From the NCBI GenBank assembly GCA_030607875.1, contig JAUWJD010000012.1, forward strand, positions 1 through 64,000: a stretch of 64,000 nt of DNA, written 5' to 3'. This stretch comes from Chloroflexota bacterium (GTDB lineage: Bacteria > Chloroflexota > Anaerolineae > UBA2200). The notes under the pieces were generated by a model. That model did no database searches, had not been told where the DNA came from, and worked only from the letters and a program-made list of their open reading frames with translations. Position numbers and translations under genes: made by a program. Positions within the stretch are counted from its first letter, which is position 1; each line of letters opens with the position of its first letter. This document shows, in pieces, positions 1 to 8,624 of the stretch.

Positions 1-429
1 GTCCTTCATCACGTCGGTCATGTTCAGAAAGACCACCATCGCGGGCACTTCTACCTGCTTGGCCAACAGGATGTGCTCCCGCGTCTGCGGCATCGCCCCG
101 TCCGGAGCCGCAACGACCAGGATGGCCCCGTCCATCTGCGCCGCGCCGGTGATCATGTTCTTGATGTAGTCAGCGTGGCCTGGGCAGTCCACGTGCGCGT
201 AGTGGCGTTCTGGACTCTCATACTCCACGTGCGAGATAGCGATGGTCATGCCCCGCGCCTTTTCCTCTGGCGCATTATCAATGCTGTCAAAAGGCCGGAA
301 ATCGGCCAAACCCTTCAGCGCCAGCACTTTGGTCATCGCAGCGGTCAACGTCGTCTTGCCGTGGTCTACGTGCCCAATGGTGCCTACGTTGACGTGCGGC
401 TTGGTCCGCTCAAACTTCTTCTTAGCCAT
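1..429 (-). CDS. tuf: Elongation factor Tu, N-terminal part (runs off left edge)
   Basis: This is the first 143 codons of the GTPase that delivers aminoacyl-tRNA to the ribosome. The P-loop GHVDHGKT lies near residues 19-26 and the DCPGH Walker B/switch II motif is followed by [17 protein letters not shown], a classic EF-Tu stretch. The start ATG is at 427-429, and the preceding tRNA-Thr gene on the same strand gives the familiar tRNA-Thr/tuf arrangement. One oddity is seen directly: the G4 motif that is normally NKxD reads Asn-Met-Thr-Asp (near residue 137), so the conserved Lys is Met. The rest of the gene lies outside the window. Confidence 0.97.
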   Translation of the reverse strand, partial: MAKKKFERTKPHVNVGTIGHVDHGKTTLTAAMTKVLALKGLADFRPFDSIDNAPEEKARGMTIAISHVEYESPERHYAHVDCPGHADYIKNMITGAAQMDGAILVVAAPDGAMPQTREHILLAKQVEVPAMVVFLNMTDVMKD

Positions 430-491
430 CGTTACGATCTCCTTTATCGTATTGGTCACACTGCCGTAGCAGTCGCTGCTTCAGCCGCAGA

Positions 492-564
492 AGCCCTCGA
501 CCAGACTTGAACTGGTGACCCCATTCTTACCAAGAATGTGCTCTGCCGGCTGAGCTACGAGGGC
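492..564 (-). tRNA. tRNA-Thr (anticodon GGT)
   Basis: Read on the minus strand, a 7-bp acceptor stem GCCCTCG/CGAGGGC closes a full cloverleaf. The anticodon stem CATTC/GAATG holds loop TTGGTAA with anticodon GGT, and the T arm is CCAG-TTCAAGT-CTGG. CCA is not encoded and the discriminator base is T. It lies about 60 bp upstream of tuf on the same strand and is probably co-transcribed with it. Confidence 0.96.
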
Positions 565-605
565 ACGGATACATGCCAAAGCAGCATGTATGGTTCAAAC
601 ACCAT

Positions 606-633
606 ATTCTATCATATTCAGAGCACAAGTCAA
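606..633 (-). promoter_or_regulatory. Promoter of the tRNA-Thr/tuf unit
   Basis: On the minus strand TTGACT (633-628) and TAGAAT (611-606) are separated by 16 bp, a near-consensus housekeeping promoter. Initiation would fall near 599, about 35 bases before the tRNA. That short leader holds a perfect 8-bp inverted repeat, ATACATGC/GCATGTAT (569-591), which could fold just ahead of the tRNA 5' end. Confidence 0.75.
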
Positions 634-681
634 ATTAGCTTTTGCTCGCTTGGTTTGCTCTGGCTTCGTCAGTCACAAACA

Positions 682-702
682 AGACCCCGGCTTTCGGGGT
701 CT
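682..702. terminator. Strong GC hairpin between divergent tuf and rplS units
   Basis: An 8-bp stem AGACCCCG/CGGGGTCT closes a 5-base loop. T-rich bases follow on either strand (CTTTGGG on plus, TTGTTTG on minus). It lies upstream of both units rather than after a gene, so it may block read-through from outside or be a relic. Confidence 0.4.
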
Positions 703-805
703 CTTTGGGTCATTATAAAGTAAATCCGGCATTTGTCAAATCGAGGCATTTGCAGTACAATTACGATTTGTTGTAAATGGACAGGACAGAAAGGTGGCAT
801 GGACG

Positions 806-1207
806 ATGTCCAACTTGATGCAAACGCTTGCAGTATTTGAGCCTAATCCCAATATCCCTCGCTTGCGCTCCGGAGATACTGTCCGCGTGCACAATCGCAT
901 CGTGGAAGGAGACCGGGAGCGAGTGCAGGTTTTCCAGGGTGTCGTGATGCGCATGCGTGGCAGTGGTGCAAATGCCCGTTTCACTGTCCGCCGCATTGCC
1001 GCCCACGGCGTTGGTGTGGAGAGGACGTTCTTCCTGGCTTCACCTCGTCTGGAGAAGGTAGAGGTTCTGCGGCATGCGCATGTGCGCCGAAAGCAGTTGT
1101 ACTATCTGCGTCAACGTCGTGGCAAGGCTGCGCGCCTGCGTGCGAAGCGTTATGTGAGACCCGCGCCCAAGCAGGCAGCCCCAGCGGAAAACGAGGAAGA
1201 AGAATAG
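806..1207 (+). CDS. rplS: 50S ribosomal protein L19
   Basis: This structural protein of the large ribosomal subunit sits near the 30S-50S interface. The family signature is visible: RSGDTVRVH near the N-terminus, [22 protein letters not shown] and the closing KLYYLR-type segment ([17 protein letters not shown]). The protein is about 133 residues, slightly longer than the usual 115 because of an acidic tail ending in EEEE. I chose ATG 806 because the protein then begins Met-Ser-Asn, as in E. coli L19; an in-frame GTG at 794 is the alternative. It is followed by a hairpin terminator and then rnhB, a common gene order. Confidence 0.95.
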   Translation: MSNLMQTLAVFEPNPNIPRLRSGDTVRVHNRIVEGDRERVQVFQGVVMRMRGSGANARFTVRRIAAHGVGVERTFFLASPRLEKVEVLRHAHVRRKQLYYLRQRRGKAARLRAKRYVRPAPKQAAPAENEEEE

Positions 1208-1244
1208 TTTCTTCGCGGGCATTCATCATCTGCAAGTCAGACAC

Positions 1245-1275
1245 AGGCGTAGGTGCCACAGCCTACGCTTTGTCT
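1245..1275 (+). terminator. Rho-independent terminator after rplS
   Basis: GCGTAGG (1247-1253) pairs with CCTACGC (1262-1268) across an 8-base loop, and the hairpin is followed by TTTGTCTT. It lies 40 bases past the rplS stop. Confidence 0.7.
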
Positions 1276-1285
1276 TATCTAGGCT

Positions 1286-1406
1286 CACCGCAGACAGCGC
1301 AGCCCCGCCTAACCCCACCTGTGCAGTGGCGGGACTTCGCTGATGCCGGGACGCTTCGTAGCCTCGCCCAACTGCGGCGAGACGCTACGCAGAGAACGCT
1401 GAGAAG
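1286..1406 (+). repeat. Degenerate CACCGCAGAGACGCAGAG-type repeat split by an insert
   Basis: CACCGCAGA at 1286-1294 and GACGCTACGCAGAGAACGCT at 1381-1400 are the two halves of the motif also found at 48509 and, inverted, at 48806-48838. The 86 bp between them contain a hairpin, CGTAGCCTCGCC (1357-1368) against GGCGAGaCGCTACG (1376-1389). The same 12-mer recurs at 17091-17102. No gene is seen between rplS and rnhB. Confidence 0.5.
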
Positions 1407-1462
1407 GTCATGGATACTTGTGTAGGCCCCGCGTACCGTGAGGTAGCCACATCTCATGGGGT

Positions 1463-2104
1463 GTGGGCTTGATTCAGCCTGACTTGGAACTCGAACAAGA
1501 GCTATGGGGTGCTGGCTATCGCTGGGTTGCCGGGCTCGATGAAGCAGGTCGTGGGGCCTGGGCGGGTCCGGTGGTGGCAGCAGCGGTCATTTTGCCGCCA
1601 GACTGCGACGACCTGGCATGCGTACTCTGCGGCGTTCGCGATTCCAAACTGCTTACCGCGCGCAAACGCGAAGCCTTGTTCCCCCTGATCTGCACGACAG
1701 CCCTGGCGGTGGGCATTGGCATGGCCTCGCACCATTTCATTGACCGGTACCGGATCATCAAGGCCACGCAGCAGGCGATGTGGATGGCAGTGCGCAACCT
1801 GCGCCTCGTGCCTCACTGCCTCGTCATAGACGCACTAAAGTTACCGGAAGTGGACATCCCTCAACGCAGCCTGATCAAAGGTGATGTTCGCGTGTTGTCC
1901 ATTGCTGCAGCATCCATCGTGGCCAAAGTGTTCCGTGACCGGTTGATGATTGCTCTGGATGATTACCAGCCAGGCTACGGTTTTGCTGCCCACAAGGGCT
2001 ACGGCACACCTGCCCATCGCGCTGCGCTGGAACGACTGGGGCCGTGTCCGGCTCATCGCATGTCTTTTGCCCCGCTGCGGAAGATGGCTAACTCCGGTCG
2101 CTGA
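1463..2104 (+). CDS. rnhB: Ribonuclease HII
   Basis: The enzyme cuts the RNA strand of RNA-DNA hybrids and single ribonucleotides embedded in DNA. The hallmark LDEAGRG lies at residues 25-31 with catalytic Asp26 and Glu27. A third acidic residue is in CLVIDAL (Asp123), and IAAASIVAKVFRDR carries the fourth. The length of 213 residues is normal for the family. The frame opens with GTG at 1463; no ATG fits, and TTG at 1469 is the only near alternative. It follows rplS but is separated from it by a terminator, so it probably has its own promoter. The last 17 bases overlap a converging PIN-domain relic. Confidence 0.96.
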   Translation: MGLIQPDLELEQELWGAGYRWVAGLDEAGRGAWAGPVVAAAVILPPDCDDLACVLCGVRDSKLLTARKREALFPLICTTALAVGIGMASHHFIDRYRIIKATQQAMWMAVRNLRLVPHCLVIDALKLPEVDIPQRSLIKGDVRVLSIAAASIVAKVFRDRLMIALDDYQPGYGFAAHKGYGTPAHRAALERLGPCPAHRMSFAPLRKMANSGR

Positions 2105-2408
2105 GCAACTCCACAAGCTGGGCCGGTGTAACGATCCTTAGCCCCGATTTCCTGGCTACCTCGGGATCAGCGATGAAATGCCTCGTATTGCCCGTGACCA
2201 GGTAGTCCACTTCGGCCGCTATCGCTGCTGCGAGGATGGGCGCATCTTCCTCGGGCACTGTGTCAACCGCCGAAAGGTCCCGCTCGACGGGATTGCTAAA
2301 CTCAGGTAGTCGTTTTTCTGTGATAGTCGGGCCAAACGGATTCAGCAATCCCTTCAATGCGGTCGCCCACAGGGCACGCAGAGCACGAACACTCGGTGCA
2401 CAAAGCAA
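2088..2408 (-). pseudogene. C-terminal relic of a PIN-domain (VapC-type) toxin
   Basis: The last 60 or so residues match the C-terminal half of PIN-domain nucleases: an acidic segment VPEEDAPILAAAIAA, then VDYLVTGNTRHF and RIVTPAQLVELL. The N-terminal half with the first catalytic Asp (usually in an LDTNV-like strand) is absent. The 5' side of the frame runs through a 64-bp palindromic element (2289-2352) instead. Its end overlaps the converging rnhB by 17 bp, and no antitoxin gene is next to it. I read it as a truncated, probably inactive remnant; a short expressed protein cannot be excluded. Confidence 0.7.
2289..2352. repeat. Palindromic MITE-like element, copy 1
   Basis: The element is bounded by imperfect inverted ends, GGGATTGCTAAAC and GATTCAGCAATCCC. 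Its left end shares TTGCTAAACTCAGGT and further bases with a second copy at 59668-59728. It sits exactly where the PIN relic loses similarity to its family. Confidence 0.6.
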
Positions 2409-2661
2409 TGGAGTCGCTGAGTGGGTGTTCTTGCTGGCTCATCTAGAGTCCTTACCTCATTAGAGCAGATTGGAGCTCCCCCAGGAAGCTCCTTGCTCGC
2501 TGGGTCCGGGTTTGCTGGTCCCCAGCATCTAGGGTACAATTCGAAACATCATTTCAACCTCCCGCTGACGCTGCGCATGCCTCTCTGTTGACAAGCTGAC
2601 CACCCAGTGCCGCAAGCCACCCCAGAACCCGGCAGCGGTCTGGACAAGTGATGGGAGAAGG

Positions 2662-4956
2662 ATGAGTATCAGACCCAAGTACATTTATGGAAAGATATTG
2701 CTGGCCGCCCTCGTGCTGCTGTCCTTTGTCTTGCCTTTGGCCAATGGTTCCAGTGCTGCACCAACCGATCAGCAGCAGCCGTTCAGAACGGCAGAGGAGA
2801 TCAAGGCAGATTATGAAAGACGAAGAGCCAAGCTGATTGAAGCGCTGCTCTATGACCCGGGCGGTAATCTTTGGCACACTGCCTCGAAAGGCCTGGCAGC
2901 TATCTACAAGGAACCCGTCCCGCCAGTTCAAGGGCTGATCAACCTCGGGCGGGCGGCCGGAGCCGATCCCAAGTGCGTCGCATGCTGTGAGCCTCCCGCG
3001 TACCCATGCGGTGTTGGAACTGGCTACTGGTCCTTGCCCTTGTTGATCCGGGCCTATTACATGTTCACCCCTGATTCCAGCTTTCAGGATGGTCAATACG
3101 CTGGCAGGATTCCGGCTGAAGTAGCCGACCAAATCAAGGGATTCTATCGCTCCTATTTGCGCAAGGGAGCGGGTCAGGGGTACGGCAATTGTGGCGAAGG
3201 CGACCGGCCACGCTGCACTGCCGAGTCCAGCATTGGTAGATATGACTCTCCTCCGTACACCTACATCTCCCATACCGATAATCATACCACGATACAGGCC
3301 TCCACCATTCTCCTGGCAGCACAGATGCTCAAGAGTGAAAGTGCTGAACAAGCTGCGCTGTACGAAAACTGGAAGGCGTGGTGGATCCAATTCCTTGATA
3401 CCCTGGCCAAGAGAGGATTCTGGGAAACAGCATCACCCACCTACGTAGAACGGCACCTTGCTCCAATCTACAATCTCTATGACTTTGCGGAAGACCCGCT
3501 GATCAAGAAGAAAGCGGGCATGCTGCTGGACTGGTATTGGGCAGAGATCTCCCAGGAGCTCCTACACGGCGTCCGGGGCGGGGCAAAAATGCGTGTGTAT
3601 TGGATAGGCGACGGGGATCGTGGTGCACTTTCAGCCCGAAACGATTGCATGTATGGAGTCTACTACCTCTACTTTGGCGACAGTGACTTTGAGAACAATC
3701 CCAGGATGCCCCATACGGAGATGTACAGCGCTGTGTTTGCCACCTCAAGCTACCGACCGCCAGACGTGATCCTGGAACTCGGGGGGAATCCCCACGTCAG
3801 AGGAAGTTTTGAGATCAAAGAGAAAAGGAAGGGAAGTTGTTTTATCTGGGATCGGAACAATCTGGGGGACCAGCCATACAACTCCAGACGATATGCATAC
3901 GTTACTCCCGACTATGTCCTGGGCAGCTTTCAGACAGATGCCGACAAGCAGTTTATGCCCATCGCCCGTCCGGCTCCGCACATGCAAGACAGTCTCATCT
4001 TTGCCACCTCTCCGGACGCAAGAATCAGTTGGGGCGAGCGCGCCTCAATGGGCAGCGGTCATATCAATGTCTTCCAGCACAGAAACGTAGTCATTGCCTC
4101 CAAAGCCTCTCACCCAGAGCTACCACTGGCTTATGACCTTCCCCCACCCGGTACCCTTGATCGGGTGGAAAAGGAAGGTGGATGGCTTTTCATCCAAGAG
4201 GGGGATGCCTACGCAGCAATACAGGTAGTGCATAACGAGATTCTGATCATTGAGGCTGCCAGGGGTGCCGACTACGATAATGACTTTGCACGGTTCAAAG
4301 CGGCTATCAAGCAGCTCCAACCCGCTGTTGGCTTGGCCAACAGAGCTGATGGTGTCATCGAGTACACCACAACAAACGGTGATGTGATGTGGTTTCCGCT
4401 GCGCGATAGCGATGGAACGTGCCGCTATAGCTGCAACTGCAATCCATCGGACGAAAAACTACCCAAGCTCAACGGCCAGGTGGTTGATTGGAGCACTTAT
4501 CCCCTGTTTGCTTCTCCCTACGTCAATTCGGAATGGGATAGTGGTCTCATCGAGGTGGTTTTCAATAACTGGCAATTGACTCTGGATTTCCGTGATCCGA
4601 ACAATCCCATCAGAAGCGAGCCCGACTTGCGCACGCCCACCCCAAGCCCAACAACAGTGGCCACGGAGACGGCTACGCCCAGACCCAGTCCAACGGCGAC
4701 TGGCACGTCGACACCTACACTCAGCCCGACCACGACTGATACGCCGATGGTTACCCCTACGCCCAGCCCCACCCCACCAGGAGAGGACGAAACAGGGAGC
4801 TGGCTTACCAGATTGTTGCGTGTCATCCGAAAGTGGATTAGCAGTGTGTTGCGGTTCCTTCGAGACATGCTGCCGAGCAACTATCCAGGGCGCCGGCAGA
4901 TGTGCTACGCGTCGCAGAAAGGGATATTTGATGGAAGCCATTGCTGTCGCCATTGA
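2662..4956 (+). CDS. Large secreted protein of unknown function with Thr/Pro-rich linker
   Basis: This 764-residue protein starts with a basic stretch and a hydrophobic signal segment (about residues 10-33). An alpha-helical region rich in aromatic and Cys residues follows (about 40-330), then a region predicted by eye to be beta-rich (about 340-640), and a TPTPSP-type linker (about 655-710). The tail is amphipathic and basic and has no LPXTG motif. The helical-then-beta plan is like polysaccharide lyases of the heparinase or alginate-lyase type, but I see no decisive active-site motif, so no function is assigned. The 3' end overlaps the next gene by 26 bp. A start at ATG 2662 is supported by GGAGAAGG just upstream. 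Confidence 0.85.
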   Translation: MSIRPKYIYGKILLAALVLLSFVLPLANGSSAAPTDQQQPFRTAEEIKADYERRRAKLIEALLYDPGGNLWHTASKGLAAIYKEPVPPVQGLINLGRAAGADPKCVACCEPPAYPCGVGTGYWSLPLLIRAYYMFTPDSSFQDGQYAGRIPAEVADQIKGFYRSYLRKGAGQGYGNCGEGDRPRCTAESSIGRYDSPPYTYISHTDNHTTIQASTILLAAQMLKSESAEQAALYENWKAWWIQFLDTLAKRGFWETASPTYVERHLAPIYNLYDFAEDPLIKKKAGMLLDWYWAEISQELLHGVRGGAKMRVYWIGDGDRGALSARNDCMYGVYYLYFGDSDFENNPRMPHTEMYSAVFATSSYRPPDVILELGGNPHVRGSFEIKEKRKGSCFIWDRNNLGDQPYNSRRYAYVTPDYVLGSFQTDADKQFMPIARPAPHMQDSLIFATSPDARISWGERASMGSGHINVFQHRNVVIASKASHPELPLAYDLPPPGTLDRVEKEGGWLFIQEGDAYAAIQVVHNEILIIEAARGADYDNDFARFKAAIKQLQPAVGLANRADGVIEYTTTNGDVMWFPLRDSDGTCRYSCNCNPSDEKLPKLNGQVVDWSTYPLFASPYVNSEWDSGLIEVVFNNWQLTLDFRDPNNPIRSEPDLRTPTPSPTTVATETATPRPSPTATGTSTPTLSPTTTDTPMVTPTPSPTPPGEDETGSWLTRLLRVIRKWISSVLRFLRDMLPSNYPGRRQMCYASQKGIFDGSHCCRH

Positions 4957-5734
4957 GGCTGCGCACAAAGCGGGAGAACACATCCTGCGCCATTTTCGTC
5001 AGCCACAGGAAATCCGCACCAAGGGACCCCAGGATATTGTCACCCAGGTAGACCTTGATGCTGAAGACATCATCGTCCGCACTATCCGCAGAGCCTTTCC
5101 CGGCCACGAGTTCCTGGGTGAAGAAGGACATACGGCAGATCGGGATGCAGAGCACCTATGGGTCATCGATCCCTTGGATGGAACGCGCAACTATGCCGCT
5201 GGCATTCCCTTTTTCTGCGTCTCTATTGCCCTCAGTGTGGAGGGCGGGGCAGTGCTGGGTGTGATCTACGAGCCCCTTCGTGGCGAGACGTTTTCGGCTG
5301 AGACAGGCCAGGGGACATACTTGAACGGGCAGAAGGTTCACTTCGTCCGCAAGGCTGGCCTGGAGCAGGCAATCGTCTACGCTGGCTTCTTGCCCGCCCA
5401 GAATGCAGAAAATCCTGGGCTGTCATTGCCCATGCTCATGCGCCTGCGTCCTGCCATCGCAGCGATGCGCAACATGGGCTCCGCTGCGCTCAGCTTGGCC
5501 TACGTCGCTTGTGGGCGTCTGGATATCGCCTACCACGATCGCTTGAGTGCCTGGGATTTGCTGGCGGGTGCGCTGCTGATCGAAGAAGCAGGCGGGATCG
5601 CAACGGGCTTGAACGGGCAGGCAATATCTACCTCCTCGAGAGACATCATTGCCGCAAACAGCCCGGCGCTGCATGTGCCCGTTCTGCACATCGCTCAGGA
5701 AGTGCTGAGAGAACGCAAAACACGAATTGGTTAG
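4931..5734 (+). CDS. suhB: Inositol monophosphatase family protein
   Basis: This Mg2+-dependent phosphatase of the IMPase/FBPase superfamily probably acts on inositol-1-phosphate or a related sugar phosphate. The metal-binding motifs are clear: GEEG near residues 63-66, DPLDGTRNY at 80-88, and a C-terminal AWDLLAGALLIEEAGG segment that carries the last metal-ligand Asp. The length of 267 residues is typical. ATG 4931 begins at the usual family N-terminus (MEAIAVAIEAAHKAGE); the open frame extends upstream but only as a shadow of the secreted-protein gene. The overlap suggests translational coupling. The exact substrate cannot be read from the sequence. Confidence 0.93.
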   Translation: MEAIAVAIEAAHKAGEHILRHFRQPQEIRTKGPQDIVTQVDLDAEDIIVRTIRRAFPGHEFLGEEGHTADRDAEHLWVIDPLDGTRNYAAGIPFFCVSIALSVEGGAVLGVIYEPLRGETFSAETGQGTYLNGQKVHFVRKAGLEQAIVYAGFLPAQNAENPGLSLPMLMRLRPAIAAMRNMGSAALSLAYVACGRLDIAYHDRLSAWDLLAGALLIEEAGGIATGLNGQAISTSSRDIIAANSPALHVPVLHIAQEVLRERKTRIG

Positions 5735-5867
5735 GCAGGCAGAAAGTCGCGGCCCGCAGACACGCGTTTGTCGTCCCCAGCACGTTGGGGTACACTTTGG
5801 ACAGCTAGCAGATCTGGCACAATTGCCAGGTAGATTGCTTGCAGATTATTGATGATGGAGGCAAGCC

Positions 5868-6368
5868 ATGGCTGAGGAAGAAATCAAGAGCACCAGCGAG
5901 GAGAGAAAGAGGCAGGAGGAATGGGCCGATATCGGGCGACGCATTGAGGCCCAGATACGGCACGAGTTCGCCCGATTAGCAGGTGCCGACGAGGAGGATA
6001 GCTGGGAGACGATAGGTCGCAAAGCGGACGCCAACGTCAGGAGCAAAGTCGCCGCCGAGGTGGGTACGGGCCCAGATGCCAGTTGGGAAGAGATCGGGCG
6101 CACAGCAGAACAAAAGGTCCGCGCCGAGATAGCTAGCGAAGTCAGGGCCGAGGAAGGCGCCGATTGGAGCGATATCGGGCGGCGCATCGACTCCCAGATC
6201 CGGGCTGCGGTGGGGAGCTGGGCGGGCGCTTCTGAGGAAGATGACTGGGCCACCATCGGCAACAAGATCGCTGGCAGGATCCAGGAAATCCTGGACAAGG
6301 CTATGCCGACCAAAGAAGAAGCCGAGGCAGAAGACAGCAGCGCTGGAACCGAAGACAGCGGAAGCTAA
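5868..6368 (+). CDS. Protein of five exact 27-residue W-x-x-I-G repeats
   Basis: This is a 166-residue, highly charged, soluble protein with no signal peptide. Trp occurs at residues 19, 46, 73, 100 and 127, exactly 27 residues apart, each opening WxxIGR(R/K/T) followed by a charged helix and an Ala/Gly/Glu/Asp-rich turn. The repeats span about 17-145 and are followed by an acidic tail. A good ribosome site (GGAGG) precedes ATG 5868. It is unlike any family I can name. The regular period suggests a helical-repeat solenoid or an adaptor. An inverted repeat, CTGGCA-CAAT-TGCCAG (5814-5829), lies in its leader. Confidence 0.85.
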   Translation: MAEEEIKSTSEERKRQEEWADIGRRIEAQIRHEFARLAGADEEDSWETIGRKADANVRSKVAAEVGTGPDASWEEIGRTAEQKVRAEIASEVRAEEGADWSDIGRRIDSQIRAAVGSWAGASEEDDWATIGNKIAGRIQEILDKAMPTKEEAEAEDSSAGTEDSGS

Positions 6369-6380
6369 GTGCTCCTCGCC

Positions 6381-7271
6381 TCAGGGTTGGAAGCCTGGGA
6401 GAACAGAACCGAGCAGGAAAGGAGCTACAACCCGGTTCACCTGCTCAGCCTGTCGCTCCAGTACAGCGTGTTTTGCATCCTGGATGCATACGTAGCGTGC
6501 GTTGCGCATGATGCGAATCGCTTCTCGCGCTCTCGATTCCCCGACTGTGGAATCATGCTCACCGAAAATGATCAGTGTCTCAGCCAGCACAGTGCTCAGC
6601 AGTTGCTTCAGGTTGATCTGCAGCACGCTGTCGATCACACCGAATAGGACCCGCTCGTCGTACCCCTCTGGAGTTCGCACCAATTCGTCCGTGACCAGCC
6701 TGGTATAGTTCCCATATCCTCCTATCCGCTGGGTGAGGTATGTATACAGCCGGTTGTTATTGACGAACTTGGCCAGCTTGCGCGTCAACCTGCTGATATT
6801 GATCACCGCATAGAGCCCTCTTGTGGCTGTTCCTCGCTTTGCGCTGTAGGCTGCGAAGGGTGGCGCTACTGCGATCACTCTGCCCACTCGATGCGGGTAC
6901 TTGGCGGCATACTTAAAGGCCACCAGAGCCCCCAGGCATTTGCCGATGATGTCCATCCGTTCGTACCCCATAGCGTCCTGAAACCCTGCCATGATATTCA
7001 AGAATTGATCCACATGGGTGATCGCCTGCCCACGCACTTTGCTGTAGAAACCGGGGATATCGAGCGTGATCACTTGGTAGTTGGCAGCGGGCGGCAAGGC
7101 GCTGAGCAGCGACTTGGCGTAGCGATGCGGTGTGTGGACCAGCAACAAGGGGTAGCCCTCACCAGCGGTCTTGAAATGCAACTCGTGACCAGCAACAGCC
7201 AATGTGTGGCTCTCGGGTGAGATCTTCCTCTGGATCGTGTCGCTGGACTGTATAAGCAAGTTTGTGTCCAT
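6381..7271 (-). CDS. Alpha/beta hydrolase with Cys at the nucleophile elbow
   Basis: This is a hydrolase of the alpha/beta fold, about 296 residues. The nucleophile elbow reads Gly-Lys-Cys-Leu-Gly (residues 110-114), so the usual Ser is Cys112. The probable acid is Asp in FGEHD (about 239) and the His is in DAKHAVLE (about 267). The start was set at ATG 7271 because GAGGGTGG lies just upstream; the frame continues 28 codons further without a better site. The substrate is unknown. Cys nucleophiles occur in dienelactone hydrolase and a few other members, but the rest of this protein looks like the haloperoxidase/esterase branch. It converges with the repeat-protein gene. Confidence 0.85.
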   Translation of the reverse strand: MDTNLLIQSSDTIQRKISPESHTLAVAGHELHFKTAGEGYPLLLVHTPHRYAKSLLSALPPAANYQVITLDIPGFYSKVRGQAITHVDQFLNIMAGFQDAMGYERMDIIGKCLGALVAFKYAAKYPHRVGRVIAVAPPFAAYSAKRGTATRGLYAVINISRLTRKLAKFVNNNRLYTYLTQRIGGYGNYTRLVTDELVRTPEGYDERVLFGVIDSVLQINLKQLLSTVLAETLIIFGEHDSTVGESRAREAIRIMRNARYVCIQDAKHAVLERQAEQVNRVVAPFLLGSVLPGFQP

Positions 7272-7386
7272 AGCGCGTCCACCCTCTGGAATGAGAAACA
7301 CCGCATCGGTGACTTGGTTACGTGGTTGGCTTGTTTGAGCGGACGCAGCACGCATCTGCCCTTTTCTAACGCGCTTCGACTTGAGG

Positions 7387-7392
7387 TATAAT
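7387..7392 (+). promoter_or_regulatory. Consensus -10 box upstream of thiolase
   Basis: A perfect TATAAT lies 69 bp before the thiolase start. Only a poor -35 (TTCTAA at 7364-7369) sits 17 bp further upstream, so the call rests on the -10 box and its position. Confidence 0.4.
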
Positions 7393-7460
7393 GTCGGTCA
7401 ATGTGCCCTGGCCACACCGGTCATGGGACACATTGCATCCCACCACAACGAGGTGAACCC

Positions 7461-8624
7461 ATGCGCGAAGCAGTCATTGTCGAGGCGGTCCGCACGCCGA
7501 TGGGCAAACGCAACGGCCTGCTGCGAGGCTACCACCCGGTCGAGCTTGGAGCGATCGTCTTGCGCGAGCTGTTGGCGCGGACTGGCTTGACAGCACAGCG
7601 GATTGAGCAGGTGATTATGGGCTGCGTTGGCCAGGTAGGCGAGCAAGGCGCCAATGTTGCACGCAACGTCGTGTTGCAGGCTGGATTCCCGGTTGAAGTA
7701 CCAGGCATGACGATCGATTTTCAATGCGGCTCGAGCGAGCAAGCCGTGCACCTGGCAGCCTCCTTGATTCAGAGCGAGGTCGCCGACATCATCATTGCTG
7801 GCGGCGTAGAGAACATGAGCAGGGTGCCGATGGGCAGCCACTTTCTCAATGGCCCCGGCACGCCCTTTACGCCCCAGATCATGGAGCGCTACAACATCAT
7901 CCCACAAGGCCTCTCTGCAGAGGTCATTGCCGAACGATGGAACATCAGCCGGCGCGAATTGGACGGAATCGGGTTCCGCAGCCACACGCTGGCAGCGAAG
8001 GCGACTGAGGCTGGCTGGTTCAAGCGGGAGATCATACCGCTGCCGGTCACGCTGGAAGACGGCCGCCAGGTGGCCATGGACCGTGACGAAGGCATCCGCT
8101 ATCACCCCTCCCTGGAAAAGATGGCTGCCTTGCGCCCCGCTTTCAAAGAAGGCGGAGTCGTGACTGCCGGAAACTCGAGCCAGATCTCTGACGGAGCAGC
8201 CGCTTTGTTGGTGATGGGACGCGATACGGCCCAGTCGCTGGGCCTGCGCCCTCGAGTGCGCATCGTGGTGCAATACGTGGTGGGAGTGGACCCGCATACC
8301 ATGCTGACCGGGCCGATACCCGCCACGCGAGAGGTCCTCAAGCGAGCAGGCCTGACGCTGGAACATATGGACCTCATCGAAGTCAACGAGGCCTTTGCTT
8401 CTGTGGTTGCAGCGTGGCAGCGCGAACTGCAACCCGACATGACGAAGGTGAACGTGCAAGGTGGGGCTATCGCCACCGGTCATCCGCTGGGTGCAACGGG
8501 CGCCAAGCTGATGGTGACTCTGATCCATGCCCTCGAACGCACTGGGGGCCGCTATGGCTTGCAGGCGATGTGCTGCGGCGGCGGTCTGGGCATTGCGACT
8601 ATCCTGGAACGAGAAGACGGTTGA
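7461..8624 (+). CDS. Thiolase (acetyl-CoA acetyltransferase family)
   Basis: The enzyme condenses two acyl-CoA molecules or cleaves 3-ketoacyl-CoA, depending on pathway. The nucleophilic Cys is at residue 89 in DFQCGSSEQAV. The C-terminal motifs GHPLGATGA (catalytic His) and CCGGGLG (second catalytic Cys) are intact. The length of 387 residues is standard. The start is ATG 7461 after GAGGTGAACCC; an in-frame ATG at 7401 is too near the -10 box to be used. It stands alone between a converging LarA-like gene and a divergent hydrolase, so the direction of the pathway is not shown by context. Confidence 0.95.
   Translation: MREAVIVEAVRTPMGKRNGLLRGYHPVELGAIVLRELLARTGLTAQRIEQVIMGCVGQVGEQGANVARNVVLQAGFPVEVPGMTIDFQCGSSEQAVHLAASLIQSEVADIIIAGGVENMSRVPMGSHFLNGPGTPFTPQIMERYNIIPQGLSAEVIAERWNISRRELDGIGFRSHTLAAKATEAGWFKREIIPLPVTLEDGRQVAMDRDEGIRYHPSLEKMAALRPAFKEGGVVTAGNSSQISDGAAALLVMGRDTAQSLGLRPRVRIVVQYVVGVDPHTMLTGPIPATREVLKRAGLTLEHMDLIEVNEAFASVVAAWQRELQPDMTKVNVQGGAIATGHPLGATGAKLMVTLIHALERTGGRYGLQAMCCGGGLGIATILEREDG

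Noticed and set aside
4592..4930. Extension of the inositol-phosphatase frame upstream of ATG 4931
   Set aside because: The extension is a shadow of the secreted-protein gene and unlike the family.
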